From positions 1 to 51,484 of the forward strand of contig PLLJ01000017.1 of NCBI GenBank assembly GCA_003140935.1: a stretch of 51,484 bases of DNA, in the 5' to 3' direction. Below the pieces are notes generated by a model. It had not been told where the DNA came from and did not search any database. It saw only the letters and a program-made list of their open reading frames with translations. Position numbers and translations under genes: made by a program. The DNA is from Candidatus Omnitrophota bacterium. GTDB taxonomy: Bacteria > Omnitrophota > Omnitrophia > Omnitrophales > Aquincolibacteriaceae. This document shows positions 17,681 through 26,817 of this stretch, in pieces (positions within the stretch are counted from its first letter, which is position 1; the number at the start of each line of letters is the position of its first letter).

Positions 17681-18178
17681 TCAATTCTCATCGTCCGCGG
17701 GTCCCTTCGAAAGCTTCTGAAGGATGTCCTGCGCGATCTGAAAATCGTACCCCTTCCGTATTAAAAAATCATAAAGGCGCTTTTTGCGTTTCTGAGGGTC
17801 GAGCCGGGACCACCCGGTCCATTTCAAACGTGCCTGTTCAAGCGCGCGTTCGGTCTCCTCTTCGTTTGACAGAGCGCCTAGCATCTCGTCCGATATCTTT
17901 TTCGAAACTCCGTGCCGCTTCAATTCAAACGCGATCTTATGCCGGCCCGCACATTTGCCGAGGGTAAGGCGCGCCACAAGATCCTTGGCGTATCGCGTAT
18001 CATCCAGGACGCCTTGGGTCTGGAGATCACTGAGCGCCTGATCAATGGTCCCGTCGGAGTAGCCCTTGCTCTCGAGCTTCTTTCTCAGTTCCTGGCCGCT
18101 TTTAGGACTGGCGGCAAGGAGTCTCAAGCAGGTGATGATCGCTTGCTTAGTCTGTTCTTCCGTGAGCGTTTTGTCCAT
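17681..18178 (-). CDS. recX: RecX regulator of RecA
   Basis: This 165-residue all-helical protein has the RecX repeats (CLRLLAASPKSGQELRKKL, ALSDLQTQGVLDDTRYAKDLV, KRHGVSKKISDEML, DFLIRKGYDFQIAQDIL). RecX binds the RecA filament and limits its activity. It is encoded after recA, separated by a 212-bp hairpin-rich gap that could set a lower expression level than recA. Confidence 0.9.
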   Translation of the reverse strand: MDKTLTEEQTKQAIITCLRLLAASPKSGQELRKKLESKGYSDGTIDQALSDLQTQGVLDDTRYAKDLVARLTLGKCAGRHKIAFELKRHGVSKKISDEMLGALSNEEETERALEQARLKWTGWSRLDPQKRKKRLYDFLIRKGYDFQIAQDILQKLSKGPADDEN

Positions 18179-18227
18179 AAAAGACGGTTCCCCTACCTAT
18201 CCATTTCAAACGAGTTTTAATTGGGGC

Positions 18228-18271
18228 CGTCCAAGTCGCTTTTTACAAAACGAAAATAAAGGCTTGGACGG
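18228..18271. repeat. 9-bp perfect long-loop hairpin, recA-recX gap
   Basis: CCGTCCAAG (18228-18236) pairs with CTTGGACGG (18263-18271) across a 26-nt loop. A second possible stem uses GACGG at 18184-18188 with GGGGCCGTC ending near 18232, sharing the CCGTC arm. The layout of two abutting long-loop hairpins resembles the element at 18305-18381, but the loop sequence does not match that family. Confidence 0.5.
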
Positions 18272-18304
18272 AAATGAGGACCGTCCTTTCTAGAAGAACT
18301 TTTT

Positions 18305-18381
18305 CGGCACTGCGTTACTGTTGATTTCCAGGGTTCGTAGTGCCGCACCGTTAACCCTTAAAATCGAATGGAGAACGGTGC
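18305..18381. repeat. paired-hairpin repeat copy 2, downstream of recA
   Basis: Hairpin one is CGGCACTGCG/CGTAGTGCCG (18305-18314, 18336-18345; one G-T pair, 21-nt loop). Hairpin two, in opposite orientation, is GCACCGTT/AACGGTGC (18345-18352, 18374-18381, 21-nt loop). Read outward from the centre both loops start AACCCT. The second loop (AACCCTTAAAATCGAATGGAG minus one base) is almost identical to that of the hisI leader. It lies ten bases after the recA stop and may end or stabilise the recA message. Confidence 0.7.
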
Positions 18382-18390
18382 CGGCGAGGA

Positions 18391-19458
18391 TTATTCGGCG
18401 GCCGCGCCGACGACCGCGCTTTCTCCGGCAGCGACTTTTTCCAGGATCTTTTCTTCGATCTCCTCGAGGAGTTTTGTGTTTTCTTTCAGAAAAATGCGTG
18501 CCGCGTCCTTGCCCTGTCCGAGTTTTTGATCGTTGTAAGCGAGCCAAGTCCCCGACTTATCAATCACCTGGTATTGAGTACCAAGTTCCACCACGTTCGA
18601 GGAACGTGAAATGCCTTCATCGAAAAGGATGTCAAATTCCGCCTGACGGAACGGGGCCGCGACCTTGTTCTTGACGACTTTGACGCGAACCCGGTTCCCG
18701 ATGACGACATCGCCCTTTTTGAGGCTCGCGATCCTGCGAATGTCCAATCGCATGGAGGCATAGAACTTGAGGGCCTTACCGCCCGGGGTGGTCTCGGGGT
18801 TGCCGAACATGACTCCGATCTTCTCGCGCAACTGATTGATGAAAATGATGCAGGTCTTGGATTTGCTGATAATGCCCGTAAGTTTTCGCATGGCTTGGGA
18901 CATGAGGCGTGCTTGAAGGCCCATTTGTGCTTGTCCCATCTCTCCTTCGATCTCGGCGCGCGGGACGAGTGCCGCTACGGAATCGACGACGATGAGATCG
19001 ACAGAGTTCGAGCGTACAAGCATTTCAGCGATCTGGAGCGCCTGCTCACCGGAATCGGGCTGCGAGATAAGCAGTTCATCGACCTTGACGCCGATCTTCT
19101 GCGCATATTGGGGGTCCAGGGCGTGCTCCGCATCGATAAAGGCCGCAATGCCGCCGGTGGATTGGATCCGGGCGATGATATTCAGCGTGAGCGTGGTTTT
19201 GCCGCTCGATTCGGGTCCGAAGATCTCGACGATGCGTCCGCGGGGAATGCCCCCGATGCCGGTGGCGATATCAAGGCTCAGAGCTCCCGTGGCAAGAGCG
19301 GCGATATTCTCGTGATGCTGGTCGCCGAGCTTCATGATGGAGCCTTTGCCGAACTGTTTTTCGATCTGCTGGAGCGTGAGTTCAAGGGCCTTTTGCTTGT
19401 CGGTGAGTTTTTTTGATTCAGGTGCGGCGTGTTTTTCTGATTTTTTCCGTTCGGTCAT
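18391..19458 (-). CDS. recA: recombinase RecA
   Basis: This 355-residue strand-exchange ATPase has Walker [11 protein letters not shown], the EFGKGSIM-type N-terminus ([12 protein letters not shown]), Walker [19 protein letters not shown], loop L1/L2 region [14 protein letters not shown]...[21 protein letters not shown], and a short acidic C-terminal tail. I chose the ATG at 19458 because AAGGAG lies 8 nt upstream. An in-frame ATG at 19527 would add 23 unlike residues. It has its own promoter at 19568-19596. Confidence 0.98.
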   Translation of the reverse strand: MTERKKSEKHAAPESKKLTDKQKALELTLQQIEKQFGKGSIMKLGDQHHENIAALATGALSLDIATGIGGIPRGRIVEIFGPESSGKTTLTLNIIARIQSTGGIAAFIDAEHALDPQYAQKIGVKVDELLISQPDSGEQALQIAEMLVRSNSVDLIVVDSVAALVPRAEIEGEMGQAQMGLQARLMSQAMRKLTGIISKSKTCIIFINQLREKIGVMFGNPETTPGGKALKFYASMRLDIRRIASLKKGDVVIGNRVRVKVVKNKVAAPFRQAEFDILFDEGISRSSNVVELGTQYQVIDKSGTWLAYNDQKLGQGKDAARIFLKENTKLLEEIEEKILEKVAAGESAVVGAAAE

Positions 19459-19567
19459 AACTTTTTCTCCTTGTAGGAAGACGTGAGATTGAAATTCTAT
19501 CGGCCCACCCTTCTTCTGTAAAGACAATTTAAGCAGGAGCGGCGCTATAGAATATTAGTTTTATAGA

Positions 19568-19596
19568 AATATAATATGATTTTTTTAAATTGTCAA
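19568..19596 (-). promoter_or_regulatory. strong sigma-70-type promoter of recA
   Basis: TTGACA (19596-19591), a 17-nt AT-rich spacer and TATATT (19573-19568) form a near-consensus promoter just after the plsY stop. TTCTATA occurs twice shortly downstream, at about 19567-19561 and 19551-19545, which might be an operator. I see no standard LexA box of the CTGT-N8-ACAG or GAAC-N4-GTTC type. Confidence 0.8.
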
Positions 19597-19604
19597 GAAA
19601 CCTC

Positions 19605-20216
19605 TTAAAAAAGCTTCTTTTCGGTCCCTTGACGGAGGCGCTGAATGTTGGCGCGGTGGGTGTAGAAGATGAAGACAGCCAGGATGAGGCTGATCGGCAG
19701 AAGAAATTTCATATCGGAGGTTCCCGCATAGCGCCAGGCGATCATGACCGGGAAGATCACCGCGGCCACAAGCGAGGAGATCGAGATGATATGGGTGATC
19801 GCAAAACAGAGGATCCAAAGTCCGAATGTGATGAGGGTCGGGATCCAAGCGATCGCCAGAAAGACCCCCAGCGAGGTTGCCACCCCTTTTCCCCCTTTGA
19901 ATTTGAGCCAAACCGGGAAGCTATGCCCCAGGATCGCACTGATGCCAAGAAGCAGCTGGAACGGGAGGACGAGGCTTTGGCCAAAAAATGCCGGAAGCAC
20001 ACACGCGACATAACCCTTGACGGCATCCAACAGAAGCACCGTGATGCCCCATTTTTTCCCAACCACGCGGAAAACGTTGGTCGCGCCGATGTTCTTACTG
20101 CCATGCTCCCGAATGTCGAGGCCCTTGATTCTGGACCCCGCGATGAGACCGAAGGGAACGGAACCTAAGAGGTAAGCCGCGAGGATGAAGAGAGCAGAGA
20201 GAAAAAAATTATTCAT
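19605..20216 (-). CDS. plsY: glycerol-3-phosphate acyltransferase PlsY
   Basis: PlsY transfers acyl groups from acyl-phosphate (made by PlsX, also in this window) to glycerol-3-phosphate. The 203-residue membrane protein starts at ATG 20216, overlapping the pgsA stop by 4 bp. It has AAYLLGSVPFGLIAG, the family motif EHGSKNIGATNVFRVVGKK, and GHSFPVWLKFKGGKGVATSLG, with about five membrane helices. The longer frame extends antisense-like into pgsA and is rejected. Confidence 0.96.
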   Translation of the reverse strand: MNNFFLSALFILAAYLLGSVPFGLIAGSRIKGLDIREHGSKNIGATNVFRVVGKKWGITVLLLDAVKGYVACVLPAFFGQSLVLPFQLLLGISAILGHSFPVWLKFKGGKGVATSLGVFLAIAWIPTLITFGLWILCFAITHIISISSLVAAVIFPVMIAWRYAGTSDMKFLLPISLILAVFIFYTHRANIQRLRQGTEKKLF

Positions 20217-20749
20217 TGGATGAACTTTAACCCACGAGTGATATAGATGATCCCCGAGACGATCGTGAAAGTTACCGTGAGAAAGGCCAAAGGTATCGCG
20301 ACGGGCCATTCGAGCAGGACGAAGCACAAAAGAAGCATTTGAGAGGCGGTCGTGAGTTTTCCCCAGATGTTCGGCTGAACTTCGATCTTTACGGAGGCAA
20401 AATGAAGTGCGAAAAATCCGACTAGGAGTATCAGGTCCCGGAAGACGATCGTGATCGTGATCCAAAGCGGAGGCCGGAAAGGAAGGGCGGCGACAAAAAG
20501 AAGACCGATATAACCGCTCACAAGGAGTATTTTGTCCGCGATGGGGTCCAGCATTTGCCCCAATGCGGTCCGTTGCTTCAGGAACCGCGCCAGAAGCCCG
20601 TCCAGCGCATCGGTCAAAGCGGCGATTACGAAGATCACAAACGCCGCAAAACGGAGTCCTTCCTTTTCCGGGGTGTAGGACACAAGTGTGATAAAAAAAA
20701 CCGGGGTGAGAAGGATCCTAAAAAGGGTCAGGTAGTTCGGAATGCTCAA
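20213..20749 (-). CDS. pgsA: CDP-diacylglycerol-glycerol-3-phosphate phosphatidyltransferase
   Basis: This 178-residue integral membrane enzyme makes phosphatidylglycerol phosphate. It begins IPNYLTLFRILLTPVFF. The CDP-alcohol transferase signature reads D-x2-DG-x2-AR...G-x3-D-x3-D in TDALDGLLARFLKQ..ALGQMLDPIADK. It overlaps smc and plsY by 4 bp each, so phospholipid synthesis is translationally coupled to smc here. Confidence 0.95.
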   Translation of the reverse strand: MSIPNYLTLFRILLTPVFFITLVSYTPEKEGLRFAAFVIFVIAALTDALDGLLARFLKQRTALGQMLDPIADKILLVSGYIGLLFVAALPFRPPLWITITIVFRDLILLVGFFALHFASVKIEVQPNIWGKLTTASQMLLLCFVLLEWPVAIPLAFLTVTFTIVSGIIYITRGLKFIQ

Positions 20750-23700
20750 GCGCTGACAGTGTCCGTATTTTTTTCCGGAGCTTCATCGACCGGAACCGTG
20801 TCCACAGCGGTGGAGGTCACTGTTTCATTTCCGCCGGGGAGGGATTCTTCGCCGGAACGGACCTTCACGGAAACGATCTTGGAAATGCCCGGCTCTTCCA
20901 TGGTCACGCCGTAGAGGGAATCCCCCATGGCGATGGTTTTGCGATTATGGGTGATGATAATGAATTGGGATTGATCGAGGAATGTATTGAGGACCGCAAG
21001 GAAGCGGTCAATATTGGCCTCGTCGAGGGGCGCATCGATCTCATCCAAAAGGCAGAAAGGCGACGGCTTGATCTTGAAAAGTGCGAAAAGAAGCGCGACG
21101 GCGGTCAAGGCTTTTTCTCCGCCCGAAAGGAGCGACATGTTCTGCAATTTTTTCCCGGGAGGGCGTACGACGATATCGATCCCCGATTCGAGCGGGTGCG
21201 CCTCATCGATCAGGAAGATGCGCGCCTCGCCGCCGCGGAAAAGGATCTGGTAATACTGTTTGAAGGTTTCCTGCACCTGCTTGAAAGTGTCTTCAAAAAG
21301 CTGTTTGGTGGTTTGATTGATCTTGCGGATGGCTTCCATGAGGGAATTCCGCGCGTCATCCAGATCTTTCTGCTGCGCTAAAAGGAAGTCGTAGCGGGTT
21401 TTCAGCTCCTGATATTCTTCGATGGCAAGCAGGTTGACGGTGCCGAGGGCATCGACCTTGTTTTGAAGTGCCGCGATCGTCTCCTCTGCGGTCGATAGTT
21501 CTTCCGCCGTAAAAACATAATCCTGGCTGTTAAGCTCCGAAAGGTTCAGGCGGTAACGCTGCAGGAGCCGTTCCCCCACGTTTTTGAGCTGATAGTCGAG
21601 ATCCATTTGCTGGAGCGATATTTGGTGTTCTTCATCCTGCAGCATCTTTTGGGAGTGAAGCATTTGGTCCAGAGCATGGCGCTGACCTGTCAGGAGCTCT
21701 TCCTGTTCCCGCTGGTCTTTATGCAGCAACTCGAGATCCACATCCACCGTGTGCAGCCGTTGCTGGTGTTCTTCGGCAAGGCGGACGCAGACGACCTCCT
21801 CCTGGTCGAGTTCCTGTTCTTTGGACGCGATACGCTCTTTCCCGTGCTCGAGGAAGGCTTGCCGCTCCCTGTCTTTTTGCGCGTGTTGCTCGACGAGTTG
21901 CAATGATTCCTCAAGGTGCCGCATTCCCTGCTGAAATTGCTCGGCTTGCGTTTGACATTGCCGGACCGCGTTGAGAACTTCTTCGCGGACGCTCAAGCTA
22001 TGTTCGAGATCTTTTTCCTTTTGACGCTGGATCTCTCCCAATTTGGATTCTTCCTGTTCCTTCTGGGTCAGCGACGCCTGGAGCTGTTCGCACGCGATGC
22101 GGACCCGCTCGGCCTCCTGCGTCAATTCACGGACCTCCGAAGCCGATAATTCAGCCTCGGATCTCAAACCCAAGAGACGTTCTTCAATGTTCTTCCGTTC
22201 ACTCTCGAGGGATTCTTTTTCGATGAGGGTCGAGGTCTTTTGCTCGGAGGCTTCAGCGCCTTGGGCGCGCAAGGTTGCAAGCTCGGTCTCAAGATAACCG
22301 ATCTTCGCTTCTTTTTCCTGCGCTTGCGCCGTGAGCGTTTCGATCTCTTGGCGGATCTTCGAAGTTTCGGAATCCCTTGAAAAAAAGAACTGGGAGCGGC
22401 TTTGATCGTTCCAGAAAAAGAGCCGGCGGTCGGAACTTAAGAACAGGCCGTCGCGTGAAACGAGGTTGGCCGGGGAAGGTGCCTGGAGAAGAGTTTCAAG
22501 TTGATGGAGCGGAAAGGTTTCTCCGACGAACACATTCCCAAGAATGCCGTCAAACCCCGGCTCGATCTGGACAAAGTCGGCAAGCGGCCGGAATCCGAAA
22601 GAGGCGTAGTGCTGGGAGGCCTCCGGAGAACATGAAGTCTGAGCTTTAAGAAAGATCCCGGCGGCGAGAGAACGTTTGGCAGTCAGCCGTTCGGCAAGTG
22701 TCCGCGCCGTTGCGACGTCTCCGACGATCAGGGACCTCGCAAATTGTCCCAAGGCCACATCGATGGCCCACTCATAACCTTCCTGGATCTTTACGACGTC
22801 CTGAAGACTCCGGACGAGCCCCGGAACCTGTTGGGTCGTTTCACTCAAGAATTCCTGGAATGCGCCCGAACTCGCGCCTTCGATCTCCGTAAGCGTTTGA
22901 AGCCGGGATTCTTTTTCGCGGAGCGCGAGCCGTGTCTCATGCGCCTGTTGACGGAGTTCCGTAAGTTCTTGCTCAAAGGCGTGCGTCGTGGCCCGGAGTC
23001 CCTGATGGCCGCTGAGCGTATTCTGAAGCTCGGAGTTTGTGCTCTCAAGCGTCTGAAGACAAAGCCTAAGTTTTTCATCCAAGGATGCGATCTGCTCGGT
23101 GAGGCGGCTTGAATTTGATTCTTCCCGGCGGCACTGAGATCCCAAATTCTCTCCGAGCGCTTTGGTCCGGTGGAATTCATTACGGACCTGGGTGGTGATT
23201 TGAGCGGCATCGAAGAATTCTCTGCGGGCCGTTTCAAGAATGTTCTTGGCTTCCTGGATCAGGGACTCTTGGCGCTGAAGTTTTTGAGTGGCGTCGGCGA
23301 GGCGCGTTTGGACCTGGGAGCTTTCGTTCTCACGTGTCTTAAGAAGTTCCTGGATCTCGTTTTTTCGGGTGGCCGCAGCCTCGAGCGCTTGGCGCAATTG
23401 GTCCTGCTCCTGAAGCAGTTGCCCGCGTTGTTGGGCGAGCTCCACGCGCTTATCCCGGATGAACTGAAGTTTTTGATCGTTCGTCTCGATCTGTGCGAGG
23501 GCTTGATAACGCTCGCCCTCCTTAACGTGGCAACGCTGACCGATCCCCCGGACGCGTGTTTCCTGATCCTCGATCGCTTGATGCTGGGTTTGAAGTTTTA
23601 ACTCAAGCGCCGTGAGCTCGTCTTTCTTGGACTGGAAGTTCTGCGTGAGATCGAGTTTCTTTTGCTCGATCTGGCGCCGGTCATGAAAGGCACGCTTGAT

Positions 23701-24378
23701 CTCCAGCATTTTGAGGCGCTCAAGTTCGAGCTTGTAGCGTTCGGCGCGCTTGGCCTGACGTTCGGCATACTGAATATTTTTTTGGACTTCGAAAACAATA
23801 TCCTGGAGGCGCTTCAAGTTCTCTTCCGTGCGCTCGAGTTTCCGGATTGATTCGTCTTTCTTGACCTTATACTTGGCGATCCCGGCGGCTTCTTCGATGA
23901 GGAAGCGGCGCTCTTCCGGGTCTGCCTTGAGGATGTAGTCGATCCTTCCTTGCTCGATCATAGAATAGGACGAAGAGCCGATGCCGGTGTCGAGGATCAG
24001 ATCCTGGATATCTTTGAGACGGCATTGGGTTTTATTGAGGAGGTATTCGCTTTCACCGGTCCGGTACAGGCGGCGCGTGAGCGTAACTTCATTATATTCG
24101 ATCGGCATGCCGCGGTCGGCGTTATCGATCGTGAGGGAGACTTCGGCGAAGGCGAGAGGTTTGCGGACTTCCGTGCCGTTGAAGATGACGTCTTCCATGG
24201 ACGAGCCGCGCAAAAGCTTGGCGCTACGCTCTCCCAAAACCCAACGGATAGCGTCTGAGACATTGCTTTTACCACAACCGTTAGGACCGACGATGCAAGT
24301 GACCCCTTGGTCAAATGCTACCTCGGTTTTTACGGCAAAGGACTTGAAACCTAGAAGCTCGAGTTTTTTAAGGCGCAT
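20746..24378 (-). CDS. smc: chromosome segregation protein SMC
   Basis: This 1210-residue SMC ATPase organises the chromosome. Its N-terminal head has Walker A GPNGCGKSNVSDAIRWVLGE and the Q-loop region. It is followed by a long coiled coil rich in Glu, Gln and Lys, a hinge at about 510-650 (FLSETTQQVPGLVRSL...VGETFPLHQLE), a returning coiled coil, and the C-terminal head with signature LLSGGEKALTAVALLFAL and Walker B FCLLDEIDAPLDEANI. A short tail rich in Thr, Val and Asp follows. Length is normal. The ScpA/ScpB partners are not in the window. Confidence 0.97.
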   Translation of the reverse strand: MRLKKLELLGFKSFAVKTEVAFDQGVTCIVGPNGCGKSNVSDAIRWVLGERSAKLLRGSSMEDVIFNGTEVRKPLAFAEVSLTIDNADRGMPIEYNEVTLTRRLYRTGESEYLLNKTQCRLKDIQDLILDTGIGSSSYSMIEQGRIDYILKADPEERRFLIEEAAGIAKYKVKKDESIRKLERTEENLKRLQDIVFEVQKNIQYAERQAKRAERYKLELERLKMLEIKRAFHDRRQIEQKKLDLTQNFQSKKDELTALELKLQTQHQAIEDQETRVRGIGQRCHVKEGERYQALAQIETNDQKLQFIRDKRVELAQQRGQLLQEQDQLRQALEAAATRKNEIQELLKTRENESSQVQTRLADATQKLQRQESLIQEAKNILETARREFFDAAQITTQVRNEFHRTKALGENLGSQCRREESNSSRLTEQIASLDEKLRLCLQTLESTNSELQNTLSGHQGLRATTHAFEQELTELRQQAHETRLALREKESRLQTLTEIEGASSGAFQEFLSETTQQVPGLVRSLQDVVKIQEGYEWAIDVALGQFARSLIVGDVATARTLAERLTAKRSLAAGIFLKAQTSCSPEASQHYASFGFRPLADFVQIEPGFDGILGNVFVGETFPLHQLETLLQAPSPANLVSRDGLFLSSDRRLFFWNDQSRSQFFFSRDSETSKIRQEIETLTAQAQEKEAKIGYLETELATLRAQGAEASEQKTSTLIEKESLESERKNIEERLLGLRSEAELSASEVRELTQEAERVRIACEQLQASLTQKEQEESKLGEIQRQKEKDLEHSLSVREEVLNAVRQCQTQAEQFQQGMRHLEESLQLVEQHAQKDRERQAFLEHGKERIASKEQELDQEEVVCVRLAEEHQQRLHTVDVDLELLHKDQREQEELLTGQRHALDQMLHSQKMLQDEEHQISLQQMDLDYQLKNVGERLLQRYRLNLSELNSQDYVFTAEELSTAEETIAALQNKVDALGTVNLLAIEEYQELKTRYDFLLAQQKDLDDARNSLMEAIRKINQTTKQLFEDTFKQVQETFKQYYQILFRGGEARIFLIDEAHPLESGIDIVVRPPGKKLQNMSLLSGGEKALTAVALLFALFKIKPSPFCLLDEIDAPLDEANIDRFLAVLNTFLDQSQFIIITHNRKTIAMGDSLYGVTMEEPGISKIVSVKVRSGEESLPGGNETVTSTAVDTVPVDEAPEKNTDTVSA

Positions 24379-24478
24379 ACACGCACGCTCTTAGGATAGA
24401 GCCTGTTCCCTTTAGGTTGATTCTTACGAGTTAATATTTCGGCAGAAAAAGGTGTTAGCTGAAGAGAGAAAATGAGGC

Positions 24479-25720
24479 CTATTCCTGATACGCTTTGAAC
24501 GCGATGCAGGCATTGTGGCCCCCAAAACCCAGCGAGTTCGACAGTGTGTGGCGAACACGGCAGGCCTGAGCTTCATTCGGAACGTAATTCAAATCGCATT
24601 CGGGGTCTGGATGTTTGTAATTGATGGTCGGCGGAACGATTTGATCGCGAATAGCCAAAACGCAAACCGCGCCTTCAACCGCGCCAGCCGCTCCGAGCTG
24701 ATGCCCGGTCATGGATTTTGTCGAGCTGATCCGGACCTTACGCGCGATACTCTCCCCCAAAGCTTTTTTGATGGCGATGGTTTCGACCTTGTCATTCAAA
24801 GGCGTCGAGGTTCCGTGCGCGTTGATGTAATCGATGTCCTCGGGACGGATCTTGGCATCTTTCATGGCAATGATCATGCAGCGAGCAGCCCCTTCGCCGC
24901 TGGGATCGGGTGCCGTGATGTGACTGGCATCGGAGGTCATGCCGTATCCCGCCATTTCGGCGTAGATGCGCGCCCCGCGCTTTTTTGCGTGCTCCAACTC
25001 CTCCATGATCAGGATGGCGCAGCCTTCCCCCATGACGAAACCGCTGCGAGTTTTATCAAAAGGTCGTGATGCGGTCGCGGGATCCTCATTATGGGTGCTC
25101 AAAGCTTTCATGGCGTCAAATCCGCCAAAACCAAGGTTCGTGATGCAGGACTCCGTACCACCGGCGAACATGACATCCGCTTCGTTGCGCTGGATGATCT
25201 TAAAAGCATCTCCGATGGCGTTGGAACCCGTTGCGCAGGCTGTCGCCACGCAGGTGCTTGGCCCCTTAAGCCCCAAAGCGATCGAAATCGCTCCGGGCGC
25301 CATATTGACAATGAGCATCGGGATCAGAAAGGGAGAAATACGGCCCGGTCCCTTTTCCATCATCTGGCGGTGTTGTTCCTCGATCACCCGCAGTCCCCCG
25401 ATCCCTGAACCGACCATGATGCCGACGCGGTGAGCGTCTTCTTTGGAGATGTCCAACTTAGCGTCCGCCATGGCCATCTTGGCGGTGGCAACCCCGAATT
25501 GGACAAAGATGTCCGTCTTTTTGATCTCTTTCAAGGACATGTACTTGGTGGGATCGAAATTCTTGACCTCAGCAGCGACTTTGGAATTGAAAGGCGTTGA
25601 GTCGATCTGGGTCAATGGACCCGTTCCGCTCTTGCCCTTCAAAAAGCCTTGCCAAGATTCTTCAGCGGTATTGGCGACAGGAGTGATCATGCCAAGACCG
25701 GTAATAACTACACGCCTCAT
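24479..25720 (-). CDS. fabF: beta-ketoacyl-ACP synthase II
   Basis: This 413-residue elongating condensing enzyme of type II fatty-acid synthesis has the Cys-His-His triad: TACATGSNAIGDA with the nucleophile, NAHGTSTPLND and KSMTGHQLGAAGAVEG. It is the last gene of the plsX-fabH-fabD-fabG-acpP-fabF cluster. The 100-bp gap before smc shows no clear terminator. Confidence 0.97.
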   Translation of the reverse strand: MRRVVITGLGMITPVANTAEESWQGFLKGKSGTGPLTQIDSTPFNSKVAAEVKNFDPTKYMSLKEIKKTDIFVQFGVATAKMAMADAKLDISKEDAHRVGIMVGSGIGGLRVIEEQHRQMMEKGPGRISPFLIPMLIVNMAPGAISIALGLKGPSTCVATACATGSNAIGDAFKIIQRNEADVMFAGGTESCITNLGFGGFDAMKALSTHNEDPATASRPFDKTRSGFVMGEGCAILIMEELEHAKKRGARIYAEMAGYGMTSDASHITAPDPSGEGAARCMIIAMKDAKIRPEDIDYINAHGTSTPLNDKVETIAIKKALGESIARKVRISSTKSMTGHQLGAAGAVEGAVCVLAIRDQIVPPTINYKHPDPECDLNYVPNEAQACRVRHTLSNSLGFGGHNACIAFKAYQE

Positions 25721-25772
25721 GATAGATGTTTTCCGTTGGTGAAAAGATCTTTAGGAATGAAGGAACGAGCGA

Positions 25773-26012
25773 CTATTTCTGGCTCGTCTTTTCCGAAACG
25801 TACTTGATAGCGTCCCCAACGGTCTGGAGCTTTTCGGCGTCTTCATCCGGGATTTCCGCCCCGAACTCTTCTTCGAAAGCCATGACCAACTCGACCGTGT
25901 CCAAAGAATCCGCGCCGAGATCATCCACGAAAGACGCTTCCGGAACGACTTCCTCGGGCTTCACACCCAGCTGTTCGACAATGATTTCTGTGATCTTTTC
26001 TTGAACGCCCAT
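25773..26012 (-). CDS. acpP: acyl carrier protein
   Basis: This 79-residue acidic four-helix protein carries the phosphopantetheine attachment site [14 protein letters not shown] with S36. It lies between fabG and fabF, the standard place. AGGAGG-like sequence precedes the ATG (rev-comp of cctcctt at about 26020-26026). Confidence 0.98.
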   Translation of the reverse strand: MGVQEKITEIIVEQLGVKPEEVVPEASFVDDLGADSLDTVELVMAFEEEFGAEIPDEDAEKLQTVGDAIKYVSEKTSQK

Positions 26013-26061
26013 TGATGTTTCCTCCTTTAATGATTAAAAGCTTTACTACCCGAAAAACACA

Positions 26062-26805
26062 TCAGAGTACAAGTCCACCATCCACGACGATCGTCTGTCC
26101 GGTGACATAGGCGGATGCTTCCGATGCCAGAAATACGGCGACATTCGCTACATCTTGAGGCTCTCCGAGACGCCTGAGCCCGATCCGTTCCTTCATTTTC
26201 TCGACCAGATCCGGCGGCAGTTTCTCGGTCATCTTGCTTTTGATGAATCCCGGGGCGATCGCGTTGGCCCGAATGTTCCGCTTCGCCAACTCTTTCGCCG
26301 TGCTTTTCGTCAGGGCGATCATGCCCCCTTTCGAGGCCGCATAATTCGCCTGTCCGGCGTTCCCGGCGATCCCGATGATGGAAGCGATATTGATGATCAC
26401 TCCCGCACGCTGCTTCATCATGGGCCTTGCGCACGCCTTCGTGAAGAGGAATGCGCTCTTCAAATTGACCGAAAGAACATCGTCCCAGTCCTGTTCGGAC
26501 ATGGTCGCGAGCAATCCGTCCTTCGTAATGCCCGCAACGTTGACGAGTATATCGATGCGCTCAAAGGTGTCAAGGGAGATTTTGACGACTTGTTCCACTT
26601 CATCCCCATTGGCCACATTGGCTTGCGTCAAAATACATTTCGGGGATCCCGCCTGCTTCGCGAGGGTCTCGGTCTCCGTCAAAAACTCGGTTTTGAGGTC
26701 CGAAAGCGCCAAAATGGCGCCTTCTTTTGCGAACGCAAGAGCGATCGCCTGACCGATCCCGCGACCGGCGCCTGTAACAAGCGCGACTTTATCTTTCAGC
26801 ATCAT
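26062..26805 (-). CDS. fabG: 3-oxoacyl-ACP reductase
   Basis: This 247-residue short-chain dehydrogenase has the NADP-binding VTGAGRGIGQAIA, a structural NVAGITKDGLLATM, and a catalytic Ser...YAASK. It ends in the family C-terminus YVTGQTIVVDGGLVL. The N-VAGIT-D-L-L-M signature and context assign it to FabG rather than another SDR. Confidence 0.97.
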   Translation of the reverse strand: MMLKDKVALVTGAGRGIGQAIALAFAKEGAILALSDLKTEFLTETETLAKQAGSPKCILTQANVANGDEVEQVVKISLDTFERIDILVNVAGITKDGLLATMSEQDWDDVLSVNLKSAFLFTKACARPMMKQRAGVIINIASIIGIAGNAGQANYAASKGGMIALTKSTAKELAKRNIRANAIAPGFIKSKMTEKLPPDLVEKMKERIGLRRLGEPQDVANVAVFLASEASAYVTGQTIVVDGGLVL

Positions 26806-26817
26806 GGCTCATTCTCC

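Noticed and set aside
18305..18381. Simple rho-independent terminator after recA
   Set aside because: Stems have long loops and no U-run follows in the mRNA sense; it fits the paired-hairpin repeat better.
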